Positions 1-7,459 of a stretch of DNA of 64,000 nucleotides are shown here, piece by piece; the stretch's first letter is position 1; every line of letters begins with the position of its first letter. Under the pieces are notes generated by a model. It did no database searches. It had not been told where the DNA came from and saw only the letters and a list, made by a program, of their open reading frames with translations. This stretch comes from Bacillus sp. SLBN-46 (GTDB lineage: Bacteria > Bacillota > Bacilli > Bacillales > Cytobacillaceae): NCBI RefSeq assembly GCF_031453555.1, contig NZ_JAVIZM010000001.1, forward strand, positions 3,665,001-3,729,000, given 5' to 3'. The position numbers were made by a program, and so were the translations under genes.

Positions 1-961
1 AAATAATGATAATTGTCGCCGGGTGTGTATCCAATGATTTACCTAAAATCATCGGAGACAGGAAATTCCCTTCAATTTGCTGGGCCACCAGGATAACGAT
101 GATTACAAATAAAGCCTTTGTTGGTGAATCAAAGAAAGCGACTAGTACGGCTGGTGCACCACCAATGATTGGCCCTACATATGGGATAATATTGGTGAAA
201 GCTACAATCAGTGCCATAATTAATGCATAGCGTAAGTCAATGATTAAATACCCTATAAAGGCTAATGTACCGACAGCGAGGGCGACCACTACCTGCCCCT
301 GAATGTATGCTGACAGTGTCTCTCCAGTTTCTTTTAGTATTTTTAAAGCATCATCCCGGTATCCAGCTGGAATAAACTTTGATACGGCTTCAGGAAATTT
401 TTGTCCATCCTTAAACATGTAAAATAATAAAAATGGAACAGTGACGAGAATGATCGCAATATTCGTTACGATGCCAAAGATGCCCATAATCACGTTCGTC
501 AGTGTATTTGGCAGCGAATTAGCATATTCCATTAACCGTTGTTGCACCGTATCAATCATTTCACTCTGCTGCTCTCTAAAGTTTTTAACCTCTGAAGACT
601 TGACTATATCATTAACAAATTCAGTAGTCTTATGAGCAAAGTCAGGCAGATCATTGGCAAGCTGTGTTGCCTGTTTGGAAACAGCTGGAACTAGGCTACC
701 TATTACTAATGCAAGAATACAGCCAAATACAACATATATGACCAATATGGCTGCTACCCTAGGGAGTTTTTTTCGTTCCAGAAAATTCACAACCGGATTC
801 AATAGAAAAAATAGGAACCCAGTTATCAGAATGGGAAAGAACACGGTCGAAAAAAACACCCCGATAGGCTTAAACATAAATGAGATCTTGGTTGAAACGA
901 AAATAATTGTTAAAATGAGCAAAATTTGAATTAACCAGAATTGAATTTTAGATTTAGACAC
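1..961 (-). CDS. AI-2E family transporter (partial, C-terminus outside window)
   Basis: The reading frame runs from a GTG start at 961 off the left edge of the window, so about 320 N-terminal residues are visible. AGAGG lies about eight bases before the GTG. The protein has an N-terminal pair of membrane helices, a long amphipathic stretch, then several more hydrophobic segments with the NIIPYVGPIIGG and ..QQIEGNFLSPMILG motifs typical of the AI-2E/PerM permease family (YdbI/YueF/YtvI-type proteins in Bacillus). Members export diverse small solutes or act as Na+(Li+)/H+ antiporters; the substrate cannot be told here. The gene appears monocistronic in the visible part. Confidence 0.85.
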   Translation of the reverse strand, partial: MSKSKIQFWLIQILLILTIIFVSTKISFMFKPIGVFFSTVFFPILITGFLFFLLNPVVNFLERKKLPRVAAILVIYVVFGCILALVIGSLVPAVSKQATQLANDLPDFAHKTTEFVNDIVKSSEVKNFREQQSEMIDTVQQRLMEYANSLPNTLTNVIMGIFGIVTNIAIILVTVPFLLFYMFKDGQKFPEAVSKFIPAGYRDDALKILKETGETLSAYIQGQVVVALAVGTLAFIGYLIIDLRYALIMALIVAFTNIIPYVGPIIGGAPAVLVAFFDSPTKALFVIIVILVAQQIEGNFLSPMILGKSLDTHPATIIII

Positions 962-1061
962 GGAATGTACCTCTTGCCTTCATTATTTGGAAAAATTATA
1001 TCAAAATATTGGGATAAAATACAGTATTATCAATGTAAGATATTCCAATCAACATTGATTA

Positions 1062-1385
1062 TTATTTAAATTTCGTCCAATCATACATTTTTTGCCTTTG
1101 TTTTTTCACTCGCTCTTGCTTTTTACTTTCAACCTGTTTTTCTTTGTTGAAATTCATAATAAAACCACAGTCTTCACAGATGTAGGAATATATATTCGAT
1201 TGCTCTGGGATTCTATTCAATGGATTGTCTTCTTCAGATTCTACATAAAAGTGTATCTTGGCTTCAGATTTTATATTCCACCTCGTATCCTCATCATATT
1301 TTTGATATTCTGCAGCAAAAAAACCTTTTCGAAAATGGACCCCATTACATACAAGGCATTCAATTTCTTTTATATTTTTTTTCAA
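1062..1385 (-). CDS. Small zinc-ribbon-like hypothetical protein
   Basis: A 107-residue protein with two CxxC pairs (CLVC near the N-terminus and CEDC around residue 70), which suggests a two-knuckle zinc ribbon, followed by a very basic Lys/Arg/Gln-rich tail. I chose the TTG at 1385 because GGAGG lies seven bases before it; an upstream in-frame TTG at 1400 overlaps that ribosome binding site. No specific family was recognised. It could bind nucleic acid through the basic tail, but this is only inference. Confidence 0.6.
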   Translation of the reverse strand: MKKNIKEIECLVCNGVHFRKGFFAAEYQKYDEDTRWNIKSEAKIHFYVESEEDNPLNRIPEQSNIYSYICEDCGFIMNFNKEKQVESKKQERVKKQRQKMYDWTKFK

Positions 1386-1437
1386 TACAGACACCTCCAA
1401 TTAATTTTATGAAGGCAACCTATGTCCCAAAACAAAA

Positions 1438-1468
1438 AATTGTCACGCGCTTATTTACACGTGACAAT
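1438..1468 (-). terminator. Rho-independent terminator of the cysteine hydrolase gene
   Basis: An inverted repeat TTGTCACG...CGTGACAA, followed on the minus strand by a run of T, lies just after the stop of the gene ending at 1475. Confidence 0.75.
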
Positions 1469-1474
1469 CATTTA

Positions 1475-2023
1475 TTAATCTAGTAATTCTAGAACACCAT
1501 CCGCATCAATGACTGTACCAAATTCCTCGTGCAAGCTGACGAGAGCTAAATTGTGGATTTCTTCAGCACTGTACAACTTCCCATCATAACTAACTCTTTC
1601 GAAAGTAGCGATCGCATCAGATACGATGAATGGGGTAAAGCCGAGATTTTTTGCCATACGTGTTGTTGTAGAAACACAATGATCGGTTGTCAATCCTACA
1701 ATAACAAGTGTTTCAATCTCAGATTCTCTTAAATAGGCCTCCAAGTTCGTACCGATAAAGGCACTGTTAACATTTTTCACGATGACTGGTTCTTCTGGTA
1801 GGGGTGCAACAATTTCTTTAATATCACGCCCAGGATGATGCGCCAAGGAAGGATTACTTATATGCTGAACATGAATGACTGGTCGATTTATTTTTCTCCA
1901 ATGGGTTAACAATTGGGCCATTTTCTCTTCTGCGTTTGGATTGTTTCTTCTTCCTTGGATTGGATCATCAAAATATTTTTGCACATCTATTAATAGTAAA
2001 GCAGCATTTGCAGAGATTTTCAT
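1475..2023 (-). CDS. Isochorismatase-like cysteine hydrolase
   Basis: A 182-residue protein of the isochorismatase/nicotinamidase superfamily. The catalytic triad is visible: Asp in LLLIDVQ near residue 13, Lys in VIVKNVNSAF near residue 89, and Cys in TTDHCVSTT near residue 118, preceded by the GLTTDHC turn. Family members hydrolyse amides or ureido groups; the substrate is unknown. The start ATG has AGGAGGG in front. It lies just downstream of, and co-directional with, a DJ-1/PfpI-type gene, so the two probably form a small operon. Confidence 0.85.
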   Translation of the reverse strand: MKISANAALLLIDVQKYFDDPIQGRRNNPNAEEKMAQLLTHWRKINRPVIHVQHISNPSLAHHPGRDIKEIVAPLPEEPVIVKNVNSAFIGTNLEAYLRESEIETLVIVGLTTDHCVSTTTRMAKNLGFTPFIVSDAIATFERVSYDGKLYSAEEIHNLALVSLHEEFGTVIDADGVLELLD

Positions 2024-2049
2024 AAAAAACCCTCCTATTTTTATAAGAA

Positions 2050-2640
2050 CTATTCCAAAAATCCCATAAGCCTTTTTACATTGTTAGCATTATCTGTTGA
2101 TGTCAAATATTCAAGCATGGTAAATGCTACATCGAATGAAGTCGCGGGGTTGAACGATGTAATAATGTTTTTATCGATGACAACGCTTTGATCCGGAATC
2201 ACATTCACTCCCATTTCTGCTAATTGTACTTGCCGCTTCCTATTACTTCGATTATAGGTCGTGGCATTTCTCCCTTGTAGAACACCGCTTTTACCAATTA
2301 CTAATGAACCTACACAGATTGCTGCAATGAGTTTTCCCTGTTTATCGAATTCTCGGATAAAATCAAGGACGTCTGGGCGAAAAGCATCCTCGTAAAAACC
2401 AGCTTGTTCAAATCCACCTGGTATGGCTAAAGCATCAAACTCATTGGCGGAAACCTCTGATAGCAGCCTTTCCGGTTTAACCGTTAAATTCCAGGTGCAT
2501 TTTAATTCCTCTCTTGTTCCCACCGTTACGAGTTCAGTTGACCCCTCGCTAACGTCTTTATTCCAGCCAAACACATCTGTAAACACACTTGCCTCAACAG
2601 CTTCAAATCCATTAGGTAAGAGTAAACATATCTTTTTCAT
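2050..2640 (-). CDS. DJ-1/PfpI family protein
   Basis: About 196 residues with the DJ-1/PfpI fold markers: an N-terminal ICLLLPNGFEAVEAS strand-loop, a Glu in this loop, the IPGGFEQ segment, and a nucleophile elbow AAICVGSLVIG carrying the likely catalytic Cys near residue 108. Members are glyoxalases/deglycases, chaperones or cysteine hydrolases; the role here is unclear. ATG at 2640 is chosen because AAGGAG ends nine bases upstream; two earlier in-frame ATGs (2649, 2646) sit too close to the ribosome binding site. Divergent from a LysR regulator, which may control it. Confidence 0.8.
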   Translation of the reverse strand: MKKICLLLPNGFEAVEASVFTDVFGWNKDVSEGSTELVTVGTREELKCTWNLTVKPERLLSEVSANEFDALAIPGGFEQAGFYEDAFRPDVLDFIREFDKQGKLIAAICVGSLVIGKSGVLQGRNATTYNRSNRKRQVQLAEMGVNVIPDQSVVIDKNIITSFNPATSFDVAFTMLEYLTSTDNANNVKRLMGFLE

Positions 2641-2700
2641 TTCCATCATCTCCTTAAGTGAATTGTATGTTATAATTTACCATTAGTAAAATTGAAATAA

Positions 2701-2717
2701 CTAAACTATAAGTTTAG
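2701..2717. promoter_or_regulatory. Palindromic operator candidate between DJ-1 and lysR genes
   Basis: CTAAACTATAAGTTTAG is a perfect 7-bp inverted repeat with a 3-bp centre, placed 40 bp before the LysR start and about 60 bp before the divergent DJ-1 gene. LysR proteins typically bind such dyads between divergent genes; assignment to this LysR is inference. Confidence 0.5.
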
Positions 2718-2756
2718 AATTTCTGATAACAAACTGGAAGAATGGGAGGATCATAA

Positions 2757-3623
2757 ATGGAGATCCGTCAATTACAAACGTTTAAAACAGTTGTCGATTT
2801 GAATAGCTTTACAAAGGCAGCCCAAACACTTCAGTACTCACAAGCTTCCATTACATCTCATATTCAGCAGCTTGAGGAAGAGATTGGCCTTCCATTATTT
2901 GACCGTCTGGGAAAACACATTCAACTTACGATCGTTGGCGAGGAATTGTATCATTATGCTGTAGAATTACTAAGCGTCTATTCAAAGATTCAACATATTT
3001 CTACCAATGACAGGACATTGAAGGGCGAAATCCGCATTGGTGCAGCCGAGTCTATTACCGTATATAAGCTAGGCTCTGTGTTATCTCAGTATAAAAAGAA
3101 TTATCCGGAAGTGACTTTTTCACTAATTAATGATGATTGTCTTCCACTAAGGGAGCGGCTTTATTCTGGTGAGCTCGATATTGCGATTACCTTGGAACCT
3201 AAGGTAAATGATCCAAATTTAATCACCCAAGTCTGGGCCGAAGAGTCCTTAGTCTTCGTTGGGGAAAAGAATCATTCGATAAAGGCAATGGAGGAAGCCA
3301 CTGGAGAATGTTTTATTTTCAGTCCGAAAAGCTGTGCATTAAGGAAATTTTTTGAAGGGTATTTAATTAGAAAAGGAATTAGTACACATAACCATATGGA
3401 GTTTAATAGTATGGAAGCGATGAAACAGTGTGTTGTAAGCGGGTTAGGAATCAGCCTAATGCCCTACATAAGTGTAGAAACATTATTGCGAGAAGAAAAA
3501 ATGAAGGCGATCAAGTCAGCTTCGGAAAATCCCGTGTTCTATGCACAACTCTCTTACCATAAAAACAAATGGTTGTCGAAGGCCCATATGAAGTTTATTG
3601 AAATGGTTTTAGGAGAAAGTTAG
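2757..3623 (+). CDS. LysR family transcriptional regulator
   Basis: A 288-residue protein with the classic LysR N-terminal winged helix (MEIRQLQTFKTVVDLNSFTKAAQ, helix-turn-helix through SQASITSHIQQLE) and a C-terminal periplasmic-binding-protein-like effector domain starting about residue 90 (GEIRIGAAESI). GGGAGG precedes the ATG by seven bases. It is transcribed away from the DJ-1/PfpI and cysteine hydrolase genes with a palindrome between them, so it likely controls that pair and itself. The effector is not predictable. Confidence 0.9.
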   Translation: MEIRQLQTFKTVVDLNSFTKAAQTLQYSQASITSHIQQLEEEIGLPLFDRLGKHIQLTIVGEELYHYAVELLSVYSKIQHISTNDRTLKGEIRIGAAESITVYKLGSVLSQYKKNYPEVTFSLINDDCLPLRERLYSGELDIAITLEPKVNDPNLITQVWAEESLVFVGEKNHSIKAMEEATGECFIFSPKSCALRKFFEGYLIRKGISTHNHMEFNSMEAMKQCVVSGLGISLMPYISVETLLREEKMKAIKSASENPVFYAQLSYHKNKWLSKAHMKFIEMVLGES

Positions 3624-3630
3624 AGTTATA

Positions 3631-3745
3631 ATGATGAAATTTCAGAGTTAGTTTCTTTTATTTGTTTTACCACTGCCTCGCATACCTTTGGTGCATTAAT
3701 GGAATTAAAGCCGTTAAATGATTAAGGAGCCCGTTCCCTCCATAT
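3631..3745 (-). pseudogene. Possible decayed fragment of a class III aminotransferase
   Basis: On the minus strand, short pieces in two frames read EGTGSLII and, after a stop, GFNSINAPKVCEAVVKQIKE. This resembles the N-terminal region of class III (PLP) aminotransferases, where a GxG turn is followed by a Gly-His-x-HPKVVEAVKKQ helix. There is no intact frame and the match is short, so this may be coincidence. Confidence 0.2.
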
Positions 3746-3761
3746 ATCCTCAAAGAAAAAT

Positions 3762-3807
3762 AAACAACCCAAAACTAAACCTCAAGCGGTTTAATTTTGG
3801 GTTGTTT
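3762..3807. terminator. Bidirectional hairpin terminator
   Basis: A long inverted repeat, AAACAACCCAAAA and CTAAACC pairing with GGTTTA and TTTTGGGTTGTTT, about 140 bp after the LysR stop. A-rich and T-rich flanks allow it to work on either strand. Confidence 0.65.
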
Positions 3808-4070
3808 GTACATAACTTAATAACTTAATTGAGGTAAGCCGTAGGTACATCCTGAACAGGTTGGCGTTTGGTGAGATGTTTGTAAATTATCGTTCATCTA
3901 TTAATCAAGCAACCTTTGATGTTTTGAAAGGTTCCTTTAGTGATTATATTCAATAAAATTTCTGGTTACATACACAAACGAAACGTAATTTTTTAATTTC
4001 TTTTACAAACATAATTTATTTTTCGATTTTTATTTACATTTTTAAATTACATTTGAAGGAGATGAATAAC
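3808..4070 (+). other. Intergenic stretch with a 45-codon open remnant
   Basis: Between the terminator and the Lrp gene there is a short open frame without a proper start, ending at about 3956 (visible residues include FGEMFVNYRSSINQATF). I do not recognise it. It may be the 3' end of a decayed gene or chance. The rest is AT-rich and should hold the Lrp promoter, but I could not assign one. Confidence 0.25.
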
Positions 4071-4529
4071 ATGAAATTTGATGAGGTTGATCTAAAAATC
4101 CTATCGGAGTTACAAAAGGATAGTAGATTATCGATGCGGGAATTATCAAAGCGAGTGAACTTATCTACTCCCTCCGTAAAAGAACGAGTAAAGAGATTAG
4201 AGGAGAATGGAGTAATTGAAGGTTATACAATCAAGTTAAACTATGCTTCCTTAGGCTTTTCCATTTCATGCATAATGAAAATAACAATAAAAAATGGGCA
4301 TTATCAAAAATTCACAGATTTAATCAAACAACATTCGCGAAGCATATCAGGTTATCGTGTTAGTGGGGACGCATGTTTTTTCATATTATTACATTTTAAA
4401 TCAGTATCAGAAATTGAGGAATTTATCAATGAAATCATGCCACTTGCTAATAGTGCGACAAATATTGTTTTTTCTAAAATAGATATTAATGAGGATGTTA
4501 GTAAATTTTTCGAATCACATAATATTTAA
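4071..4529 (+). CDS. Lrp/AsnC family transcriptional regulator
   Basis: 152 residues: an N-terminal helix-turn-helix (DEVDLKILSELQKDSRLSMREL...LSTPSVKERVKRLEENGVI) followed by the RAM/AsnC ligand-binding domain. It starts at ATG 4071 with AAGGAG nine bases upstream; an in-frame TTG at 4053 overlaps the ribosome binding site. Lrp-type proteins bind amino acids and form octamers. There is no linked amino-acid gene, so the target is unknown. Confidence 0.88.
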   Translation: MKFDEVDLKILSELQKDSRLSMRELSKRVNLSTPSVKERVKRLEENGVIEGYTIKLNYASLGFSISCIMKITIKNGHYQKFTDLIKQHSRSISGYRVSGDACFFILLHFKSVSEIEEFINEIMPLANSATNIVFSKIDINEDVSKFFESHNI

Positions 4530-4565
4530 TCGATATTTTATTTCAAAAAAATCCTCTCTAAATGT

Positions 4566-4595
4566 AAAAAGCCTTGATTTTTTTCAAGGCTTTTT
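4566..4595. terminator. Bidirectional terminator between lrp and the 69-aa gene
   Basis: AAAAAGCCTTGA pairs with TCAAGGCTTTTT across a short T loop, with T runs on both strands. It serves the two convergent genes. Confidence 0.85.
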
Positions 4596-4629
4596 ATTTT
4601 GGTTTATAATAAATAACTAAACTGTAGGT

Positions 4630-4839
4630 TTATCCTTCTAACAAGTCGGCCTGAGAAGTTTTTTGAACTTGAGTTACAGCAGTTAAAGCAGATGAAATTT
4701 CATTTGATGCTTGTTTGATCGCTTCCTGGGCAAGTGTAGGATCGGAATTTGCTTTTTCGATTGCTTTTGTTAACAATTCTTGAGTAAGAGTTACATTGGC
4801 TTTTGCTTGATTAAGCTGATTTACATCAATTTGAGGCAT
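4630..4839 (-). CDS. Small helical hypothetical protein (69 aa)
   Basis: AAAGGAGAG lies eight bases before the ATG, and the codon pattern looks genuine. The product is 69 residues, rich in Gln, Ala, Thr and Asn, with no Cys or membrane segment, and should form one or two amphipathic helices. No family was recognised. The gene stands alone, with a terminator downstream. Composition is reminiscent of small spore or stress proteins, but that is only a guess. Confidence 0.6.
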   Translation of the reverse strand: MPQIDVNQLNQAKANVTLTQELLTKAIEKANSDPTLAQEAIKQASNEISSALTAVTQVQKTSQADLLEG

Positions 4840-5083
4840 GGGTTTTCTCTCCTTTTATTTTAAAGTACTTCTTTATAATGACCTCTCAATTTATTTTTAT
4901 TAAGGGAAAAACTACCTTGAATATGTCTTTAGAAATTTAAAAATTGTCCCCCATAAACTCGCAACATGTAAATCTTTATTACCAATTTTTTCTATATTCA
5001 AATGTAAGTTAAAAGGCATAAAATGACTTCTTCCTCCTTAATCTAAAACTGTCCTAGATTATGTAAAAGGAGTGATTGAGAAT

Positions 5084-5731
5084 ATGAACAGAAAAGGTGT
5101 ATTGCCGATTCATGGTTTGTTATTACTGGCCGTGATAGCTGTTTTTATTTGGTCAGTTATAAATCCTGCCAGCTATTCGTCATGGGTATTAGAAGTCACT
5201 CCTGCCATTATTGTTTTGAATATCGCACTATCAACATACAAAAAGTTTCGTCTTACTACCCTTTCATACTTCATTATTACTATTTTGGCTATTTTGATGT
5301 TTATCGGCGGCCATTACACCTATTCAAAGGTTCCTTTCTTTAATTGGATAAAAGATACTTTTGATTTAAAAAGAAATCACTACGATCGATTTGGACATTT
5401 TTTAAAAGGCATGTTTGGCATAGTAATCAGAGAAATATTATTAAGGAAAACCCTTTTAACAAAAGGTATCTTATTTTGGATCGTTACAAGTATTTCTCTT
5501 GCCATTTCAGCTATGTATGAAATTATTGAATGGATCAGTTTTATTATAGGAAAGGGAGGAAAAACGGCTAAAAACTTTTTAGGGAATCAAGGCGACATAT
5601 GGGATGCTCAGTGGGATATGCTATTAACTTTAGCTGGTACAATCCTAGCATTACTTTTCCTTTCCAAACTGCATGATAAATTGTTACAGAAAGAATTAGC
5701 TACATCAGCCGTACTAAAAAAGAAACGCTAA
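5084..5731 (+). CDS. DUF2238 (YjdF-like) integral membrane protein
   Basis: About 215 residues with five or six membrane helices and the DUF2238 signature: GGHYTYSKVPFF, then RNHYDRFGHF near residue 110, a YEIIEW segment, and the FLGNQGDIWDAQWDM loop near residue 175. The family is conserved in bacteria and uncharacterised. ATG 5084 is used because AAAGGAG sits upstream; an alternative GTG at 5072 overlaps it. It converges on the NhaD-like gene. Confidence 0.85.
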   Translation: MNRKGVLPIHGLLLLAVIAVFIWSVINPASYSSWVLEVTPAIIVLNIALSTYKKFRLTTLSYFIITILAILMFIGGHYTYSKVPFFNWIKDTFDLKRNHYDRFGHFLKGMFGIVIREILLRKTLLTKGILFWIVTSISLAISAMYEIIEWISFIIGKGGKTAKNFLGNQGDIWDAQWDMLLTLAGTILALLFLSKLHDKLLQKELATSAVLKKKR

Positions 5732-5788
5732 TTTAACGCAATTCAACCGTCATTTTTTCGGTTTAAAAATCGTTAGATTAGCGTTTTA
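5724..5788. terminator. Long inverted repeat, bidirectional terminator
   Basis: AAACGCTAA...TTAGCGTTT forms the base of a long imperfect stem, with TAACG/CGTTA and ACCG/CGGT inner arms, between two convergent genes. Confidence 0.7.
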
Positions 5789-5797
5789 TATTTTTTT

Positions 5798-7078
5798 CTA
5801 CATTAAATATCTTATATAAACATAAATCATTGATATTAGGATTGATACCAACATTAGCGGGAAACCAATCAACAAAAACTTCAAGAAGGTTATATGATAT
5901 CCTTCCTTCGAAGCTATTCCTGCTACCACAAGGTTCGCACTTGCGCCTATTAAAGTTCCATTTCCTCCTAAGCAAGCCCCAAGTGACAAACTCCACCAAA
6001 GTGGATCTAAATTACTAATGCCTAACTGTCCCATCTCTTTAATCATAGGAATCATTGTCGCAACAAAAGGGATATTATCAACAAATGCAGAAATGATTGC
6101 ACTCATCCACAAAACAAGTAAGGTCGATGACTTTAGTTCTCCGCCAGTCCAAGACATGGCGTTTTTAGCAAGAGCTGCGATTAACCCTGTTTCAACAAGC
6201 CCACCTACTATAACAAATAAGCCAATAAAAAAGAAAAGAGTTGTCCATTCTACTTTTTCTAACGCCGTTACCAAATATTTGTCTCCTGTGAATAGAAGTA
6301 AAATAAAAGCACCAATTAAAGCAATCGTTGCGGTTTCAATATGCATAAATTGATGAATAAAAAAACCACCTATCGTAATAAAGATTACAATTGTACATTT
6401 TCTTAATAATGCAGGATTTTTTATTTCATTCCTTGGATTTTTCCTGAGTAAATGATTTTTTAGATCATCTGTAGTCGCTAAATGTTTTCTATAAATCATT
6501 ACTAATAGCACTATATTTACTATTAAAATTATAGCTATTACGGGGGCAAGATTATTAATAAACGAAAGAAAAGTTAATTCTTGAACTGCACTGCCGATCA
6601 TTAGATTTGGAGGATCACCAATCATGGTTGCCGTCCCGCCGATATTAGAAGCCAGAATCTCAGATATTAAAAATGGAATAGAATTTACTTTTAATTGGGA
6701 CGTAATGCTTAATGTAACTGGAACAACTAAAAGAACAGTCGTTACATTATCAAGAAAAGCAGAAGCAACAGCTGTAAATAAACTCAATGCAACTAAAATT
6801 TTTATAGGAGCACCTTTAGCTTTTTGAGACAACAGGACAGCAATATATTCAAAAACCCCAGTTTGAGCTGTTATCCCTACTATGATCATCATTCCCACTA
6901 ATAAACCAATGGTATTGAAATCTATATGGTGGATAGCATTTTTTTGATCCAAAATTCCGAGCGCTACCATGAATAATCCGCCCAGCATAGCAATGGTAGT
7001 CCTATGTATTTGTTCTGAAATAATTAATGCATATGTAACAAGAAAAATGATAAGCGCAATAATCTCCTGTGAACCCAA
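5798..7078 (-). CDS. ArsB/NhaD (ion transporter superfamily) permease
   Basis: A 426-residue protein with about eleven hydrophobic helices and the two repeated signatures of the ion-transporter superfamily: SAFLDNVTTVLLVVPV with GGTATMIGDPPNLMIG in the first half and SAFVDNIPFVATMIP with GGNGTLIGASANLVVAG in the second. NhaD/ArsB/CitM members exchange Na+/H+, arsenite or carboxylates. NhaD-type Na+/H+ exchange is a reasonable guess beside the kdp operon but is unproven. The start is TTG at 7078, preceded by GGGAGGG. Confidence 0.82.
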   Translation of the reverse strand: MGSQEIIALIIFLVTYALIISEQIHRTTIAMLGGLFMVALGILDQKNAIHHIDFNTIGLLVGMMIIVGITAQTGVFEYIAVLLSQKAKGAPIKILVALSLFTAVASAFLDNVTTVLLVVPVTLSITSQLKVNSIPFLISEILASNIGGTATMIGDPPNLMIGSAVQELTFLSFINNLAPVIAIILIVNIVLLVMIYRKHLATTDDLKNHLLRKNPRNEIKNPALLRKCTIVIFITIGGFFIHQFMHIETATIALIGAFILLLFTGDKYLVTALEKVEWTTLFFFIGLFVIVGGLVETGLIAALAKNAMSWTGGELKSSTLLVLWMSAIISAFVDNIPFVATMIPMIKEMGQLGISNLDPLWWSLSLGACLGGNGTLIGASANLVVAGIASKEGYHITFLKFLLIGFPLMLVSILISMIYVYIRYLM

Positions 7079-7192
7079 AGCTTTTCCCTCCCTATGTAGT
7101 CCAAGTCGTTTAATAAATTTTTTCTATTGTATAGATTCTACTATTTTCCCTATTTTATCCAAAGGATTCATTTAAGTCCTACAAAAAATAAG

Positions 7193-7212
7193 AAGGCATT
7201 TATTCATGCCTT
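7193..7212 (-). terminator. Terminator of the kdp operon
   Basis: AAGGCAT pairs with ATGCCTT across a six-base loop, and the minus strand then reads CTTATTTTTT. It lies directly after the last kdp-linked reading frame. Confidence 0.75.
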
Positions 7213-7240
7213 ACCCAAGAAGTGATAAAGGTATTTTTTA

Positions 7241-7459
7241 TTATTGTTTTTGTTGGTCTGCAACCACTAATACATCCATATGACGTACTTCTCTTAACAA
7301 TCTCTGGAATACTGAGCCCTTGAGAATCTCCTCGAAGCGAGTACGAGCAGATTGGCCAATAATTACTTGTGTTGCTTTTTTTTCATTCATTTCACTTACT
7401 AGTTTTTTAAAAACATGACGCCGATATTGTGCCTCATAAAATTTCAAATTTTCCTCCAA
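7241..7459 (-). pseudogene. Out-of-frame C-terminal end of the second USP domain of the KdpD-like gene
   Basis: A 72-codon frame begins inside the end of the larger KdpD-like frame and carries what that frame lacks: a USP-domain end (VIIGQSARTRFEEILKGSV...MDVLVVAD) that aligns well with the end of the first USP domain in the same gene (RIVMGQSKQTRWEEIAYGSI...IDVFMVAD). The two frames overlap at 7434-7459. The simplest reading is one gene with a -1 (or +2) frameshift near 7436-7445, either a mutation, a sequencing error or recoding. A separate gene using TTG 7459 would encode only a third of a domain, which is unlikely. Confidence 0.65.

Noticed and set aside
1092..1483. Phe-rich plus-strand frames near 1.1-1.5 kb
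   Set aside because: They are antisense to the zinc-ribbon-like gene and the terminator, with no good start site.
7241..7459. Separate small USP gene
   Set aside because: It encodes only the end of a USP domain that the overlapping larger frame lacks, so a frameshifted single gene is the better reading.
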